From Physcomitrium patens (taxonomy: Eukaryota > Streptophyta > Bryopsida > Funariales > Funariaceae): a stretch of 64,000 nucleotides of DNA. Shown here piece by piece: positions 24,097-36,837 of this stretch. How positions within the stretch are numbered: the stretch's first letter is position 1; each line of letters begins with the position of its first letter. A model generated the notes under the pieces. It saw only the letters and a list, made by a program, of their open reading frames with translations. It searched no databases and was not told the origin of the DNA. The stretch covers positions 16,667,095 through 16,731,094 of the forward strand of contig NC_037260.1 of NCBI RefSeq assembly GCF_000002425.4, read 5' to 3'. Position numbers and translations under genes: made by a program.

Positions 24097-24107
24097 CTCT
24101 TTTCAAA
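24097..24107 (-). other. Self-priming type primer site, relic
   Basis: On the minus strand the 11 bases TTGAAAAGAGT follow the LTR end after two bases. They are complementary, with one mismatch, to the predicted RNA start inside the same LTR (ACTCTTATCAA, about 24236-24246). Position and spacing equal those of elements A, B and C. Confidence 0.55.
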
Positions 24108-24109
24108 TT

Positions 24110-24455
24110 GTCAAAGACATGAATCTCAAAGAAAAAAAATCACTCAAAGATGATATAATATTAAACTAGAATGGCTATTTCCAAAAACAAGAAGACTTAA
24201 AAGTCTTGAAAGAAGACTAAATACTAAAAAAGCATTGATAAGAGTGAAGAGCACTTCACTCTTGCCTCTATATATATTCTTAACTAGGAGCTATGTGGCA
24301 ATATCCTATAGGACCTCCAAAACATATTGACTTTATAAGACACATATCTTAACTTGCAAGCCAAGTTTTCTATATGTACACTACTTAGTTAGCTTGTTTT
24401 ACAAGCTATCAACATGTGGTTAACTTATTGACTAAGTTTCTAACCTACCAATCAA
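24110..24455 (-). repeat. Chromovirus 5' LTR, truncated
   Basis: The 3' end of the LTR on the minus strand (at 24110) is intact, but the outer part is lost beyond about 24455. It contains the hairpin with AAGAGTGAA and TTCACTCTT arms and a TATATAT box near 24275. It belongs with the gag and pol relics to its left. Confidence 0.75.
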
Positions 24456-25182
24456 CTAGAGTTTGATAGAAGTTGTTGAATATTGTTTCTTGTCATACTA
24501 TGTATATTATCAAATTGTGCATTAATAATAGTATTGATTATAGAATCATCAATAGAAGATAGATGTTATATTTTGAGTGTAGGCATGATATTAGACTATT
24601 ATCAAAATCAGAAAAATTTGAAGAAAAAGTCTATAGTAGATAAAAAAAAATTGGACAAATTAGAATTAAAATCGTGTTATATTAAATCCATTTGTGCCAA
24701 AAAAGAATATTGTCAAATTTTGAAAGAAACTTTTATTCATACAATGTTCAAAGATTTAGCAACAATAGATGGTTTTCTATGAATATAGTCATGTTTATCA
24801 AAGAAAATATTATAGCTAATAATAACTTCTTTTTAAGTTAGATTTTATATGTGTTAGTCCTTAGATTAATCAAAATAGCCAAGAAATAGTCCAATTTAAG
24901 TCTTGGCATCAAGCTTCTTACAAATTTAATCTAAAATATATATGTGAATACTTTACAATCAAAAAATCACATATGAGCAAGAAAAGATATTTTATTTGTA
25001 TAAGCTTTAAAGAGAGTGATAATAAGAAGTCAAAAATAAGTTGCATAAGAAATAATGGCTAAAAGAAGCATAACAATAAAGTCAAGAATATAAGAACCTT
25101 AGCACATATAGCTGATCATAATAAGTTGGTTGTCTTAAATGGGCCCACATGTATAGTCTTTATAAAGAGTAAAAATTTTGTA

Positions 25183-25440
25183 TTATCTTACCACCTTTAT
25201 AAGACTGAATAAATTTTGGTCAAAATTTGAAATATAAAGAATTTGTTGCAAAAGATGAACTTTGATTTCAGAGGATAATTGTATTAAGATTTTAATATCA
25301 ATGGTACTTATATCATAGCAAGTATAATTAATTATGATTTCAACTGACCAAATAACATAAGTTGATAATAGTTTATAATTATTGAACCATTGTAATTGAT
25401 ATGTCATGTATTTTGTAGCTCTATTTTTGATAATTTATTT
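25183..25440 (-). pseudogene. Copia protease relic
   Basis: The minus strand reads HMTYQLQWFNNYKLL, then WSVEIIINYTCYDISTIDIK and LLQQILYISNFDQNLFSLIK. This is the segment after the D-S-G active site of Copia proteases (usual form: hydrophobic-G-x-G-x-I ... L-x-D-V-L-Y-x-P ... N-L-x-S). It marks a second, minus-strand Copia relic distinct from the element at 15.4-21.3 kb. The 24456-25180 stretch to the left is AT-rich. It holds a 99-codon open frame at 24483-24782 (plus) that I do not recognise and do not trust. Confidence 0.65.
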
Positions 25441-25449
25441 ATTAATGAA

Positions 25450-26640
25450 AATATTAGAAGTTAAAGCATTATATGCATAAGGTTGTAAGGAAAATTAAAG
25501 CAACGTGTTTTTTTTATCATAAGAACAAAACTTGTGAGGATGAACATATGAAGAATCATGAAAAGAATTCAAGGACTAAAACTCATCATTTTAATATTAA
25601 GTCTTTGTTGGTAGGTATAACATAGTAGAATCAATGAAATCAATAAAAGAAGCTTCAGTAGAAAGATCAAAATATATAGTCGATAGCTAAGAGTGAAATT
25701 TATTATGAAAACACTCCTACTACAAGTGATTGAGAAGCTTGCAACTATTGCAATATATATCTTGCTTAAATTTAGCAAGTTCATAACTTTACAAATTTTA
25801 TGGACAAATAAAAGAATAAGGAGGGAAATTTCTTGGTAATAAAAATAAACAAGAAAATGGTACAAAGTACAATGGAATAGGAAAGTACAGAGCAAAATGT
25901 GAAAAAATAATTATTATATGACAAATTAGAACAAAAAAAATGAGACATACCACAATTGAAGTTGCATAAAAAAAATGCTCCTATTAAATGATAAACCTTT
26001 GTTATTTCTGTTTGTTGATAAACATCCACAATTGGCCTAAAAAGCTATAGTTTCAAAAATAGTCTTTTGGCAAATTTGATGATTTGTTTTTTTTTTTTTT
26101 TATAAACTAAGTTAAAGGTTGGTTAATTTTCAATCTCCTCTTGAAATACTCTCCCAAGTACTTATAAAACCATTGAAACCAGCAAGAAGATTTGCAATAA
26201 TCTTGGATAGCATGAAATTATCAAAAAGTAAAATATTACCTAGTTTGCTTAATTCACTGATAATGAGCAAGTTGTATAATAAAACTCGATGTTGTTTATC
26301 CATTTTAAAGCTTAGCATCAAAAAATTGATTTTATAATTCAACAATATTTTTGTTGTTCTTGTGTACATGTTCTTGAAGAAGTCAATCCTAGACTTCTTG
26401 TGCGGTAGTACAAGAAGTAAGAGAAGCTAAGAACTTTTGCTCAATTGAAGTGGTAAGTAATGCTTATATGTTGTAATCTTGTTCTATCCACTCTTTATAA
26501 TGGGAATCATACTCAACAATACCATCTATATGTCGTATATAATCATTAGCACAAAATAGATTGTGAATCTGCCATTTTCATATATGAAATTTTATTTTGT
26601 TGAAGCGTTGAATTCCAATCAAGTCTTTCTCAACTGACAT
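25450..26640 (-). pseudogene. Copia gag relic
   Basis: The frame starts MSVEKDLIGIQRF at 26640 on the minus strand. In broken frames it contains WIEQDYN, ALLTTSIEQKFLASLTSCTT, VHKNNKN and IANLLAGFNGFISTWESIS (about 26210-26140), all typical of the Copia gag UBN2 region. The zinc-knuckle part toward 25450 is not readable. The LTR expected to the right, near 26650-27030, could not be delimited. Confidence 0.65.
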
Positions 26641-27029
26641 GCTTACGGAATTGTAAAGAGATAAAAAGTGAAGAGAAGAAAAAGAGAATGGGATAATACA
26701 AATTAAGAAAATCAAAAAAGCATAAAATTGAGCAATAAACTTCTATTGCAAAATTTAAACTCAATGTATATTTCTATGATTACTACATTAAGAAAAGAAA
26801 TTGAAAAAACTTATCAATCATGTGCACCTTCTTAGCAATGGGCCCAAAATCTTTTGTCTCACAACACTCTACACCGTTTATAACAATTCATAGTCTTCAT
26901 TCAAAATGAAAATTACAAAATGTACAAAACGACAGACATAACAAATTCCTATCTCTCTCACTATTACATTCAAGAGAGAAGTTATTCTTTCTCACTACAA
27001 ACTCACTAGTTAATAAAACAGCAAATTCA

Positions 27030-28090
27030 CAAAAAGCCACGGCCTGTCGCGACAAAAGGCAGTAAATCTCCACCAGCCCACATTCCAGCATCAACCTTTT
27101 GAACCCAGATGGAGCCTCGTAACCGGAGCCGGGACTGCACCACTTGTGACGGGAGATCCATGGCGACGCGGTTCTGGGTCATACCGACTCCAATCCCAGG
27201 GGTTGTCAGCAGGCGAGCTTGACTGAGAACCCCCCTGGAGGTCAAAACCCGGAGCTGCCCCGCAGCCCCAGTGCGCCCGACGCCCCTCCTATAAGGGGAG
27301 CTCGCACTGGCCTCATTCCACCACCTCAAGCACTCGCAATCAATTCTCCCCCCTCACAATCCATCTCATCTCGCCAGCGACGCCTTGACAAATCCCCTCG
27401 TTCCTGCGCAAAACCCAGGCTGCGGCGCCTGTTCAGCCGACTCGATCATCGGCTTTGAAACGCGGCTCGGAGGACGACGTCCGCCTCCTCCTCCCTTCCT
27501 GCTTTTGGAGCGCCCAATTGATAGCCACTGATCGCAGCCTTGCCCGCTGTCGCCCCTGGCGGACAAAAAGATAATAACCGCCCTCTCCTCGACAATCGAT
27601 ACGTGATCTCGCACACCCAAATGGCAGCTTGGGAAGACGATGGTGGCTCTTCCAAGTGGAGACCCGGCAACTCACACAGCTGCGATCATGACTACGAAGG
27701 CGATGGTGGCTCCTCCAAGTGGAGGCCCGGGAACTCACACAGCTGTGGCTGGTCCAATGGCTCAGAAGGAGACGGTGGCTCGTCGAAGTGGCGGCCATGA
27801 AAAAGGATTGTGCAAGCTACGCAGTACGCAGCACACTCCCAAGGCATTTGCCACGGCTTTGTAAACATCTGTACAGCAATACTCGACATCAATGGCAGCG
27901 TCTTGGTCAAGCGGAAGCGACCGAGTTTTGGGAAGGCGCGATCTTCGTCGCCGACAGACGCTGCGGCAGTCGGATTAGAGTAGACACAACCATTATTTTG
28001 GACCCCGCCAGTGGAGGACGTCACATAGACTAGTCATCATTCTTGGGTCGGAGCCAACTCACATTGAGTTGAGCGGATGTACACAGACCC
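27030..28090. other. GC-richer island 1 without recognisable gene
   Basis: Composition changes abruptly near 27030 from AT-rich to clearly GC-richer sequence with many CpG, and back again near 28090. Several open frames of 70-120 codons overlap on both strands, which is expected at this composition. None shows a domain or motif I know. It may be host single-copy sequence or a younger, less decayed mobile element. Confidence 0.5.
27639..27798 (+). repeat. Minisatellite with GATGGTGGCTCCTCCAAGTG core, three units
   Basis: Three units start at 27639, 27702 and 27771 and are spaced about 63 and 69 bp. In one frame the core reads GDGGSSKWRP and the second half GNSHSC. Related units lie on the minus strand at about 32297-32443, and a single core lies at 34539-34559. 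Conservation is visible at DNA level; a coding role is possible but unsupported. Confidence 0.7.
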
Positions 28091-31000
28091 CAAATTGGAA
28101 GAAGAAATATTAAAACATCTCACAACCAAGGCTTTGTACAATTTGCTCTTGCAAAAAATATGTCTTTTTGTTAATCTTAGTCCGCCTTTCTTTTAATACT
28201 TTTCTATAATATTTGACCTTTCTATGTCTAATATTTAATGATTTGTTTTGTTTGTTTGTTTGCATAATATGTAATGTTTTTGTTTGTTTGTTTTTGTTTT
28301 ATTTTTCTCCAAATTAAGGTGTTCCTAATGTGTTATAGATTGGAGCATGGTACGATGAATTGACATCTTATCTACTAATGCTACAATGATGGAGTTAACA
28401 TTGTTAGAGAAGTATCTACTTATTAAGCTTTACATCTTTAAATATAATTATTCTACTTTGAAATATTTTATTATTCTATTTGATTGTGTAATTTGTTTAA
28501 TATCAAGAAGTTATTTTGCCATCTAGCATCTGTCTCATCTTTGAAGGTAGATGGCTTTTTTATGCAAATGCTTGACAAATCTCTGTTGAGTTGTTGACCA
28601 ACTAATGGATCCATACTCTATTAAGCTTTTTTATATCATGTTTTTCACATGGAGTTCATTTTATATTTTTTGTTCAAAAATAATGTGGTTTCTTTGAATA
28701 TATATGGTACACAAATTTAAACCAAATATAATCAGATAACATATCCAATCATTAGAATTTAAGAATATAATGAAATATATACTATAGCAAATTATTTAGC
28801 ATCATGTTAAATAGAATTTTTTTATGTTTGGTTTTTATTCCACAAGAAGTGTTCTAAATTTTAGTCTATTTTTTTTCCATCTTTAAACTTCACTTAATCA
28901 AAGTATGCAATATCGGCTAATGCCTTCTACTACTAGTATCTTTGCCATTTTAGCAATGCCAATGCAAATGCTTACAATGTGTTGAAGTATTGGCTAAATC
29001 AAAGCCTTTGTAAATATAAGCTATGCACAAATTTAGTTTCAAATATTTCATTGACAACATCTCTATGCTTCAACTACTACTTTGATTGATACTCGTGCAG
29101 CAAACCACACAATTGGCACTATTATTGATGAGTATTGAAGTTACTATTGAACTAAATTATATATCTAATCATTTTTTAATCCCTTAGAATTGAAGTTGAA
29201 TCTAAATATGTAATCTTTGGCAATAGAGATTATTTGCAATAATTAGTATTAAATGAAGTTGCACATGTTGATATGGATAGATTAATATATTATGGCTATA
29301 AAGTTAGAACTAAATTATATATCTAATCATTTTGTAATTCCTTAGAATTGAAGTTGAATCTAAATATATAATCTTTGGCAATAGAGATTATTTGCAATAA
29401 TTAGTATTAAACGAAGTTGCACTTGTTGATATGGATAGATTAATATATTATGGCTATAAAGTTAGAAGCTATTGCAAACTATATAAGTGATGATGTTCTG
29501 ATTTTTCTACTCAACCGTATCCTTGTGATTTACTTTTGAAATCAAATGGTGTCAAAAGTTGTTGATTGGTCTCTTCAAGACAAGTTAATACCATTAATCC
29601 TCAACTTCTTTGATTTGGTTGTTGGTCTATCAACCTAATCAATAAGTAATGCTCATAGCTATAGCAATCTCCAATTGAAAGCACCTTTTATCACTTGCAA
29701 CTTCTATTAGTGATTTTTATTTTTATTATGTCTTTATAGATTGCTTGAGTTCATATCATACAAATGTCCAATCTACTTTCTTTCATCAATAAGTCATTCA
29801 AATGTCTTATAGATATTAAAATGTATGGAGTTCTTTTTTATTCGACATCTTAAAGTTGTTTACTTGCATAGAATTGGTATTTTTTTTTTTTCTTTTTATT
29901 TGTTATACTTGCCAATACTCAAAAGGTTTTATGTGATAGCTTCTAAAATACAAGAATTTGACTACCACATCTAATATCTTTTTACTAAGCTATTTTGAAA
30001 CTTGATTTGATTAACATGGTTTCCTTCAAATGCTGTAGAATTGTAAACTTGTGACTATAGTATGCAAAAATATGTGTTGTAGGCTTGTTGAGGCCTTTCA
30101 TACAAATATTTCATAACTATATTTTGTTTATTTAATTGTATTGGCTTATTTTCTACTATCTCAATTATTACCTCAATGTTTACTTAGTACTAAAAAATTT
30201 ACTTTTAAAATTAGTTTAGATCTTCTTGAAGCTTGAATTTAAGTTAAAAAACTAATTATAGTAATATTTTTCAAAAGTGATCTTAAATCAAAGATAGGTT
30301 TCTACAAAATCTTTAATTAAAGATCACTCAAACAAAAAAAATCACATTTCTATTGGATAACTAAGTACTTGAATTTGAAGCTTTAACAACAATATTCATG
30401 AGGATTTTATACAATAAATTATTAGCAAAATTATATGACAAAGAGCTACCAATTACAACAAGATGAGATCCAAAAAAAAAATCCACAAGCCAAACAAAGT
30501 ATTTTTCATGCAAATTTTCTATTTTACTTCTAGAAAATAGTGGTTCGATACTTTATAGGTGATAACATCCATCCAAGAATATTTTTTCAATGTGGAGAGT
30601 CATTTGTACATTCTTTATTGAATTTAACTAAATTCTAAGACCAAAGTTTTTAGAAATCAAGGATATTGGTAACTATGGAATAAACTAAGAAATCCTTATC
30701 AAGTGCTTGCTCAAGAAGCAAATGGTTTTTCTAAGCTTGGCACCCAAGCCATCCATCGAGTAGTTGAATTTTTAAGATCAAGAATGGAAGCATGAGCTTG
30801 TGCTTGACAATTAATAAACCTAGTAAAGAAAATAATATGTGTATTGGAAGCCTTTTTAGATCCACCCACTACATGCTTTGCCTTCTAAGCCATAAGATCA
30901 CATATTTGTTACAAGACTTTATATCTCCCAAAAGCTTTGCTTAAGATATTTATTACTAATTTACTTTGATTTCTCAAGTATTATTGAGAATTGTGGTTGG

Positions 31001-31150
31001 TAGATTTGAAATAATTTGCTCCTTCTTTTTATGTTTCAAAAAATAAAATAAAATAAAATAAAAATGCTCATAAAGTTGCAAGACATGAAAGCACAATTGG
31101 AATGAGATGATTTTAAATTTTGGTTAATAATATTTAAAAATAAAAAATAT
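28090..31150. other. AT-rich stretch between the two GC-richer islands
   Basis: I see no gene. The sequence has stops in all frames and is much more AT-rich than both neighbours. It could be a decayed insertion separating one original GC-richer region, because both islands share a minisatellite. No terminal repeats were found. Confidence 0.35.
29149..29464 (+). repeat. Tandem duplication, two units of 158 bp
   Basis: GAACTAAATTATATATCTAA begins at 29149 and again at 29307. The two units agree at all but a handful of positions by eye. The second copy ends where TTAGAA is followed by GCTATTGC. It is a simple local duplication in non-coding sequence. Confidence 0.85.
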
Positions 31151-34100
31151 CCCAAAAATATTTGTTGCATTTGAGATTGCTCCATTGGCAGCGGAGATCG
31201 ACTGGTAGGAATGAGGTCTCATCGAACACTTAACAATTAACAATGACAAGCTCCAAGTCTTCGTAGAGGAATTCAACACATTCTTTGCGATTGCACCATC
31301 AAAACCTCAAGTCCTTCACTATTTGACAATAGAGGATTGTGATGCTGGAAAGGTCAATTTTGCTCCCAAAAGATATTGAGACCTAGGCATTTTTGTTGTA
31401 TCCTCTTGTTTTAATTTATGTGCCGGGTGTACCCCAGTTGTGTCAAAAATAAAATAAAACAAAATAAAAGCTTGATTCTACATGATCGAAAGAACAAGAA
31501 CACTAACATGGTTGTGATCAATTTTTAGTAATTTTTAATTGCGCGGATATAGAAAATGCCAACAACATTCAATAAACACAGAACCGAGAAAGAAACAACG
31601 GTGAGGACCTGAGAGAAGCGCATTCCACCGAAGACTCTCAATTCTCAACCAGGGAGAGTTCTCCTATTCTATGTGTTCCGACTTAGAGATGCCCTTGTTG
31701 CAATCATCCCACATTTGATTCGTAATCAACAAAAAGCCCTCCGATTGACGGCTGCCTCAAGAGGTAGCTGTTTGAGCGATTCAAATTAACAAGAAGTGCA
31801 TTTTAATGGCATAACTCAAAATTTGGAACGGCACAGATTTGCGGCAACAAAGAGTAAGAATTCGACAACTTCAGCTAATGCGTGGAAAAGAATCATTGTC
31901 ACCTACAATATGTACAAGTCTCTGTTGCTGAATCTCACTATCCAAGGGAAATTCAAGCGCAATGGCGCTCTTGTTTATCTTCATTGGATAAACAACTAAA
32001 TTAGAAAAGAATGCTACTTCGGAGCCAATTGATGGTGAAAAAATGTGAAGTCATCTCGTCGGCCAGTGAGAAAACTGGCTACTCTCGGTCCGAACTCCAT
32101 CAACTAGGAGTATGTCATTGGTCCCCGGTAAGTCGTCCTGATTCTTGCAGTTAAAGTGAACATCAGATTCATTCAATTGACACGATTGATGGGGTTGGCC
32201 TTCAGCAGCGGAGAAGTTCGAGTTGAAGGTGATCGCAACGACATAGTCTGATTTCCTTTCGAGACAAATCCCGATTCAATTGTCCTCCCAAGCCATCTGC
32301 CGCTTCGACGGAGGTCGCCACTTCGACGAGCCTCCGTCGCCCATTGGTGTCTTGCTTGGAGGTCTCCATTTGGAGGATCCACCATCGCCCATCTGGCACT
32401 TGGATGGAGGCCTCCACTTCGATGATCCACCATCACCTCTTATTGCCATTCTATGTGCTTTGTGAAGCTTGATTATAACTCTTGAATTTCCCAACTTCGA
32501 CAAAGGCTCTAAAAACTTGCGGTAAGCAGTTAACTGATCACTGCACAATCTGTTGATTACTTGGAGCAAGCGGTGTTCAAGTTGTATAGCTTGATTGCTT
32601 TGTGCTCAAGTAAGCTCAAACACCGAGATAGAATGATTTCATTCACTGCGAGTTGTCCAATATATAAGTTCGATGAAGTGGACTTCGGCGATTCCAAGTC
32701 GTTGGGAAGAATTGGATGAAGGCAGTTGGGGGACGCGGAGCAGTTGCTCGTGCGCTCAGCAAGCCTTGCCAGACAATTTTCCACTTACCAAAACGAAGCT
32801 CGAGAGATGGAACCTTGGAGCTGAGTAATTTGACGATCTAAATTATCGTGTTGAACGAAACGCGAAGTTGGGTGACGCCACAACGACCACTGGCGTAGGG
32901 TTGACAGAATTGATCCGCCAAATCATCGCTGTCTTCAGCTGCCAATCGACGTGCTTTGATCGCCCTGCAGCTTCAAGAGAGATTGCACAATGGAGGCGTG
33001 GAAGGTGAGGTGAAGGTGAAGGTGGCCGTCGGTCCAACGGTTCAACTGCTTCAAGGTTCATCGACAACCAGAATTTCCTGCACGACTTTGAACAGTATAC
33101 ATTAGCATGTGTCGCGCTTCGTGTTTTTCGGGGACCCACTCCGGGTCTCTCATGCGCAGCTGCCGACGAAAGTGTACAAACAGTCTTTTCATCACCAGCA
33201 AAGTCTCCCCTCAAGAAGCGGTCACTGAAGAGCTTCTGGTCTCGGAATTTATTACTTTTTAGTAATTCTGATACTAATGCTACAGTGGAATTTCCTGCGA
33301 AGCACGTCCGATCATAAAGGCTTGTTCAAGTCTCTAGCTGTCTCTCTTAAGGCAAGATCGAAGAGTACTGCAACCAATTCAATGACCTCATAATCTTGGA
33401 CTAGGTTGGGATACATGTAAATTTCCCACCTTTGGGTGTTTCATGTCTTGGTTTTAATTCTCGTTGGAAATGTAGGTATAATTTTAGCTTCCTTCACCTT
33501 AATAACTAGCAATATGACGTTTACGCCAATTTTTACTTATAGCGTATGATAATCAAACAGAAAATATTCTGTACAGAATGCTTGGAATGAACATACTTTA
33601 TTAAGACTGCAAATAACGCTCTGTTTCATCTGATAAGTTAACTGATTGATTTCTGAAGTGAAGTTCTAGCTAGTTTCTCAAAAATGTGACACTATGTCAA
33701 CTTATAAATTACAAAGCTTTGGTACGATGGATGGTTTGATCAATGTCGACATATTTATATTTTGATAAGATTGACCACTGGCTTGTTTTCAGATCGCAGT
33801 CGATAGAGAACGAATGTGAGTTGGAGTCTCGAGTATTTTAATACAAATTTGCTGCCAGAATCTAGGACTACTGGCAGTAGGGTCAACTTCACTGGTCTCG
33901 TGCAGAGAGTGGGGCCATTCAGCCTTTTTGTCAGTCATCTTCGCATGGAATGGCACACCTGCCAATCCCAGCATGCCAATACAGCACATCCTCCAAGATT
34001 CCCGACAAAGTGCATCTTCTTAACATAGCTCTAAGCGAATACACAGCAATTTCCTGATGAGAAATTTGGAAGAAGGAAGTTCTTCTCCAATTGCGCATTC

Positions 34101-34760
34101 AAGTTCCTTGTTGTTCAAGAATGTTGCACAGCTGGATTTGTGATCAATTGTTAGTTATTTCAGGAGTGTGGATTGCGGTGCGAGAATGTAGAAATGCGAG
34201 CCCCTTGTCTGACAAAGACTGCCGACACTACCGCCAGACTTGGGCTTCAAGCTTCTTCTATGCTGGAGCTGCCATAGAGATTTCGATAAATACCGAAGCT
34301 CAGTGGTTACATGACACATGTTCGTTCTGGTTGAAATCCGATTTCGGTGATAAAGACTGCAATAGAATCGCCTTCAGCCCCCCAGCAGATTTGCAGATAC
34401 TTCTTCAGGTCTCAATTCGTGCTGTTAGAAAATTTCGAAGTGAATTGTCTTTAGAGGGATTGGTGGGGTGCTGTGAGTCGAACTCATTTGAACTTGAGGC
34501 TTCGAAGGTGCGGAATGGGTGGAATGAGCTTGGAAGGTGACGGAGGTAGCTCGAAGTGGAACGCTCCCCGTATCAGGTGCTGATGCCGCTGCTTCTTGCT
34601 CAGGGCAAGATATTGGTTTTCGAATCTCGTCAACAGTCGAACCTGAGCTTGAGAATCCTGCACTGCGCTTTCTGTCTGGACGTAAAGTAGTTAATGCAAC
34701 TCTCTGGTGTGAACACCAGCTTCAGTTCAAGAGATTTCTAAACCGCTAATCCGTGTTTGC
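31150..34760. other. GC-richer island 2 without recognisable gene
   Basis: This region is richer in GC and CpG than its surroundings. It contains open frames up to 149 codons (34091-34540, plus strand; begins MRIQVPCCSRM), none with a recognisable domain. Exon-like stretches bounded by GT and AG may exist but could not be joined with any support. Treat it as unassigned, possibly host sequence. Confidence 0.4.
32297..32443 (-). repeat. Minisatellite related to 27639-27798, three units
   Basis: On the minus strand three units of 48 bp encode, in one frame, GDGGSSKWRPPSK followed by three variable residues. The core is the same as at 27.6 kb, but the second half of the unit differs (PPSK in place of GNSHSC). 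The two arrays therefore share the core and not the whole unit. Confidence 0.7.
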
Positions 34761-35339
34761 TACAGTCAATGAACTGCTAAGCAAGGCACAAGCTAAAATT
34801 ACCATGTTTGCTAATCTAATCACAGTATCAATGTTTTGGACTAACAGCACATGAAAGGAATATGTGCTAGTGTGTCTAAATACTACGTAAGAGACCCGAA
34901 TCCTTGGAGATAATATTGTAACTAACAAACAAAGAATGGTACTAGTAGACAGAAAGAATGGTACTAGTAGAGAGAGTGAGATTAGAGTTTTCAACATTAA
35001 AAAATCATAAATTCCATTAGTGGGTGATTAGAAAGTACAAGGTCTAAAGGTCACTAATTGGACTGCAAAGATTTTTTCCATTCTATGTACTCTTCTTTGC
35101 AAGCAAATCGCAAGCAGCCCTACTAATCCAATGCATAAAACCACAATAAAGACATTGGCTTGTAAGTGCCAGGGTTTCAATGATGATGATCCTACCTTTG
35201 CAAAATTGGTGAATGATACCATATTGTTTATATCACAAGCTAGGACTTACCTAGCATATAATAAGTTCTTTGAAGTGTTGCCTTCTTTATTTTGGTACAT
35301 TCATGTTTCCAATTAGAATGAAGTTTCATTTGTATAACA

Positions 35340-35352
35340 TGGTATTAGAGGC
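35340..35352 (+). other. Candidate tRNA-Met type primer site
   Basis: TGGTATTAGAGGC directly follows TATAACA. It differs slightly from TGGTATCAGAGC, the initiator-tRNA primer site of many plant retrotransposons. It would mark the end of an LTR at 35339, but its left end and a coding region were not found. 34760-35780 otherwise contains no gene I can support. Confidence 0.35.
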
Positions 35353-35782
35353 TTAGATGAAAAAGTATCGTGGATAAAATTTCTTGAATAAAAAAGTAGA
35401 TAAATATTGTAGATGAAGTCTTTTGGATTAATTTTTTTTGCAAATGAATTACATATGTCTTCCTTCTATTGCTTTTGATTGCTATTAGAATTGATCTACT
35501 CTTAGTGTTAAAGAAAAGATGTTTGTTCCATCATAGCTTAGTACCACCATCTTCTATCTTTTCATTTTGTACAACATTCGTTAATTGCTCTTTTATGACT
35601 ATTATAAGATCTATTATTGTTAAACAATCTTGTTGTTTATTGCTATTATATTTGTTGTTTTGGCAATGGCATTATTTTCTATTGACCATCACATTGATGA
35701 ATGAAATGAAAAGAACTATGGTACACAGGCATTTTTTATAAAACATTTGATGTACATTTGTAAATTCTACTGACATATAAAC

Positions 35783-36311
35783 TATCTAAAATATGAATCT
35801 TAAAGAACTAAAAGATCAATATACTCTTGTGTTACTTAAAAAGACTAAAAAATCACTCTAAGATGGTATTATATTAAATTAGAATGGCTATTGTTAAAGA
35901 GAAGAAGACCTAAAAATCTTGAAATAAGAGTAAAGATTAGAAAGATATTGGAAAGAGTGAGAAAGGCTTCACTCTTGCCTCCATACATACTATCTAACTA
36001 GAAGCTTTGTAGCAATGTTCTATAGGACCTCCAACACATGTCTAATTTGTAAGATATGTGTTTTAACTTGCAAGACAAGTTTTCTATATGTATACCATAT
36101 TATTAGCTAGTATCTCAAGCTATCGACACATGCAACACATGGCTAACTTATTGACCAAGTTTTTAACCTACAAATCACTTATAGACACAAATAAAGATGA
36201 ACTTGCATCTATGAAGCTTTTAAGAAGCTTCTATATAAGATATTATGAAATTAATCTACTTTTATTTATTCATAATATCCAAATAAGTATTGAAATAAAT
36301 ATGTATATCTA
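35783..36311 (-). repeat. Chromovirus LTR, minus strand
   Basis: This is a diverged family A LTR with the hairpin region (AAGAGTGAGAAAGGCTTCAC, near 35955) and a TACATACTAT degenerate TATA. It abuts the next LTR at 36312 directly, the TGTCA being shared. It may be a solo LTR into whose end element D inserted. Confidence 0.6.
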
Positions 36312-36837
36312 TGTCAGGAATAAAAACTTGATGAAAGTAAATAAATAAGTATAAAAAAATCAAAATAAATAAGTATGTATATTAAAAAAAAACTAGAATA
36401 GCTATTGGCAAAAGACAAAGGAACTAGAGATTCTTAAATTTAGACTAGAAGCAAGAAAGAAATTGATAAGAGTGAAGAGGGCTTTGTTCTTGCCTCTATA
36501 TACACTATCTAACTAGGATCTACATGGTGATGTTCTAAAGGACCTCTAATATGTGTTGACTTTGCAGGACACATGCCTTAGCTTACAATACAAGTTTTTT
36601 ATGTATGGACCACATAGTTAGCTTTTTCTTTAAGTTACCAACATGTGTGGCACATGGCTAACTTATTAACCATATTTTTCATCTAAAAAGTCAATTATAG
36701 ACATGTATGAAGTCAAAGTAGCATCTATAAAGCTTTTATAAAGCTTCTACAAAAGATATTATAGAATTAACTTATTTTTAATTATTTTTATTTAATTGTA
36801 TAGATAATTATTGATTTACATGTATATATCTGTGACA
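36312..36837 (-). repeat. 3' LTR of nested host element D
   Basis: On the minus strand the LTR runs from TGTCACAGATATATAC (36837) to the TCCTGACA end at 36312. It is followed on the right by a degenerate purine tract and the 3' ORF, so it is the 3' LTR of D. Element A inserted 271 bp further on. Confidence 0.75.

Noticed and set aside
24483-24782. 99-codon open frame on the plus strand
   Set aside because: It looks like it might be a relic of some retroelement, but no motif could be matched and neighbouring relics are on the other strand.
27219-28033. Several open frames of 70-120 codons on both strands in the first GC-richer island
   Set aside because: They overlap each other on both strands and owe their length to GC content. 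No domain is recognisable and no frame is clearly preferred.
32173-33214. Open frames on the minus strand in the second GC-richer island
   Set aside because: Three frames overlap across the minisatellite because its unit length is a multiple of three. No evidence favours one as a gene.
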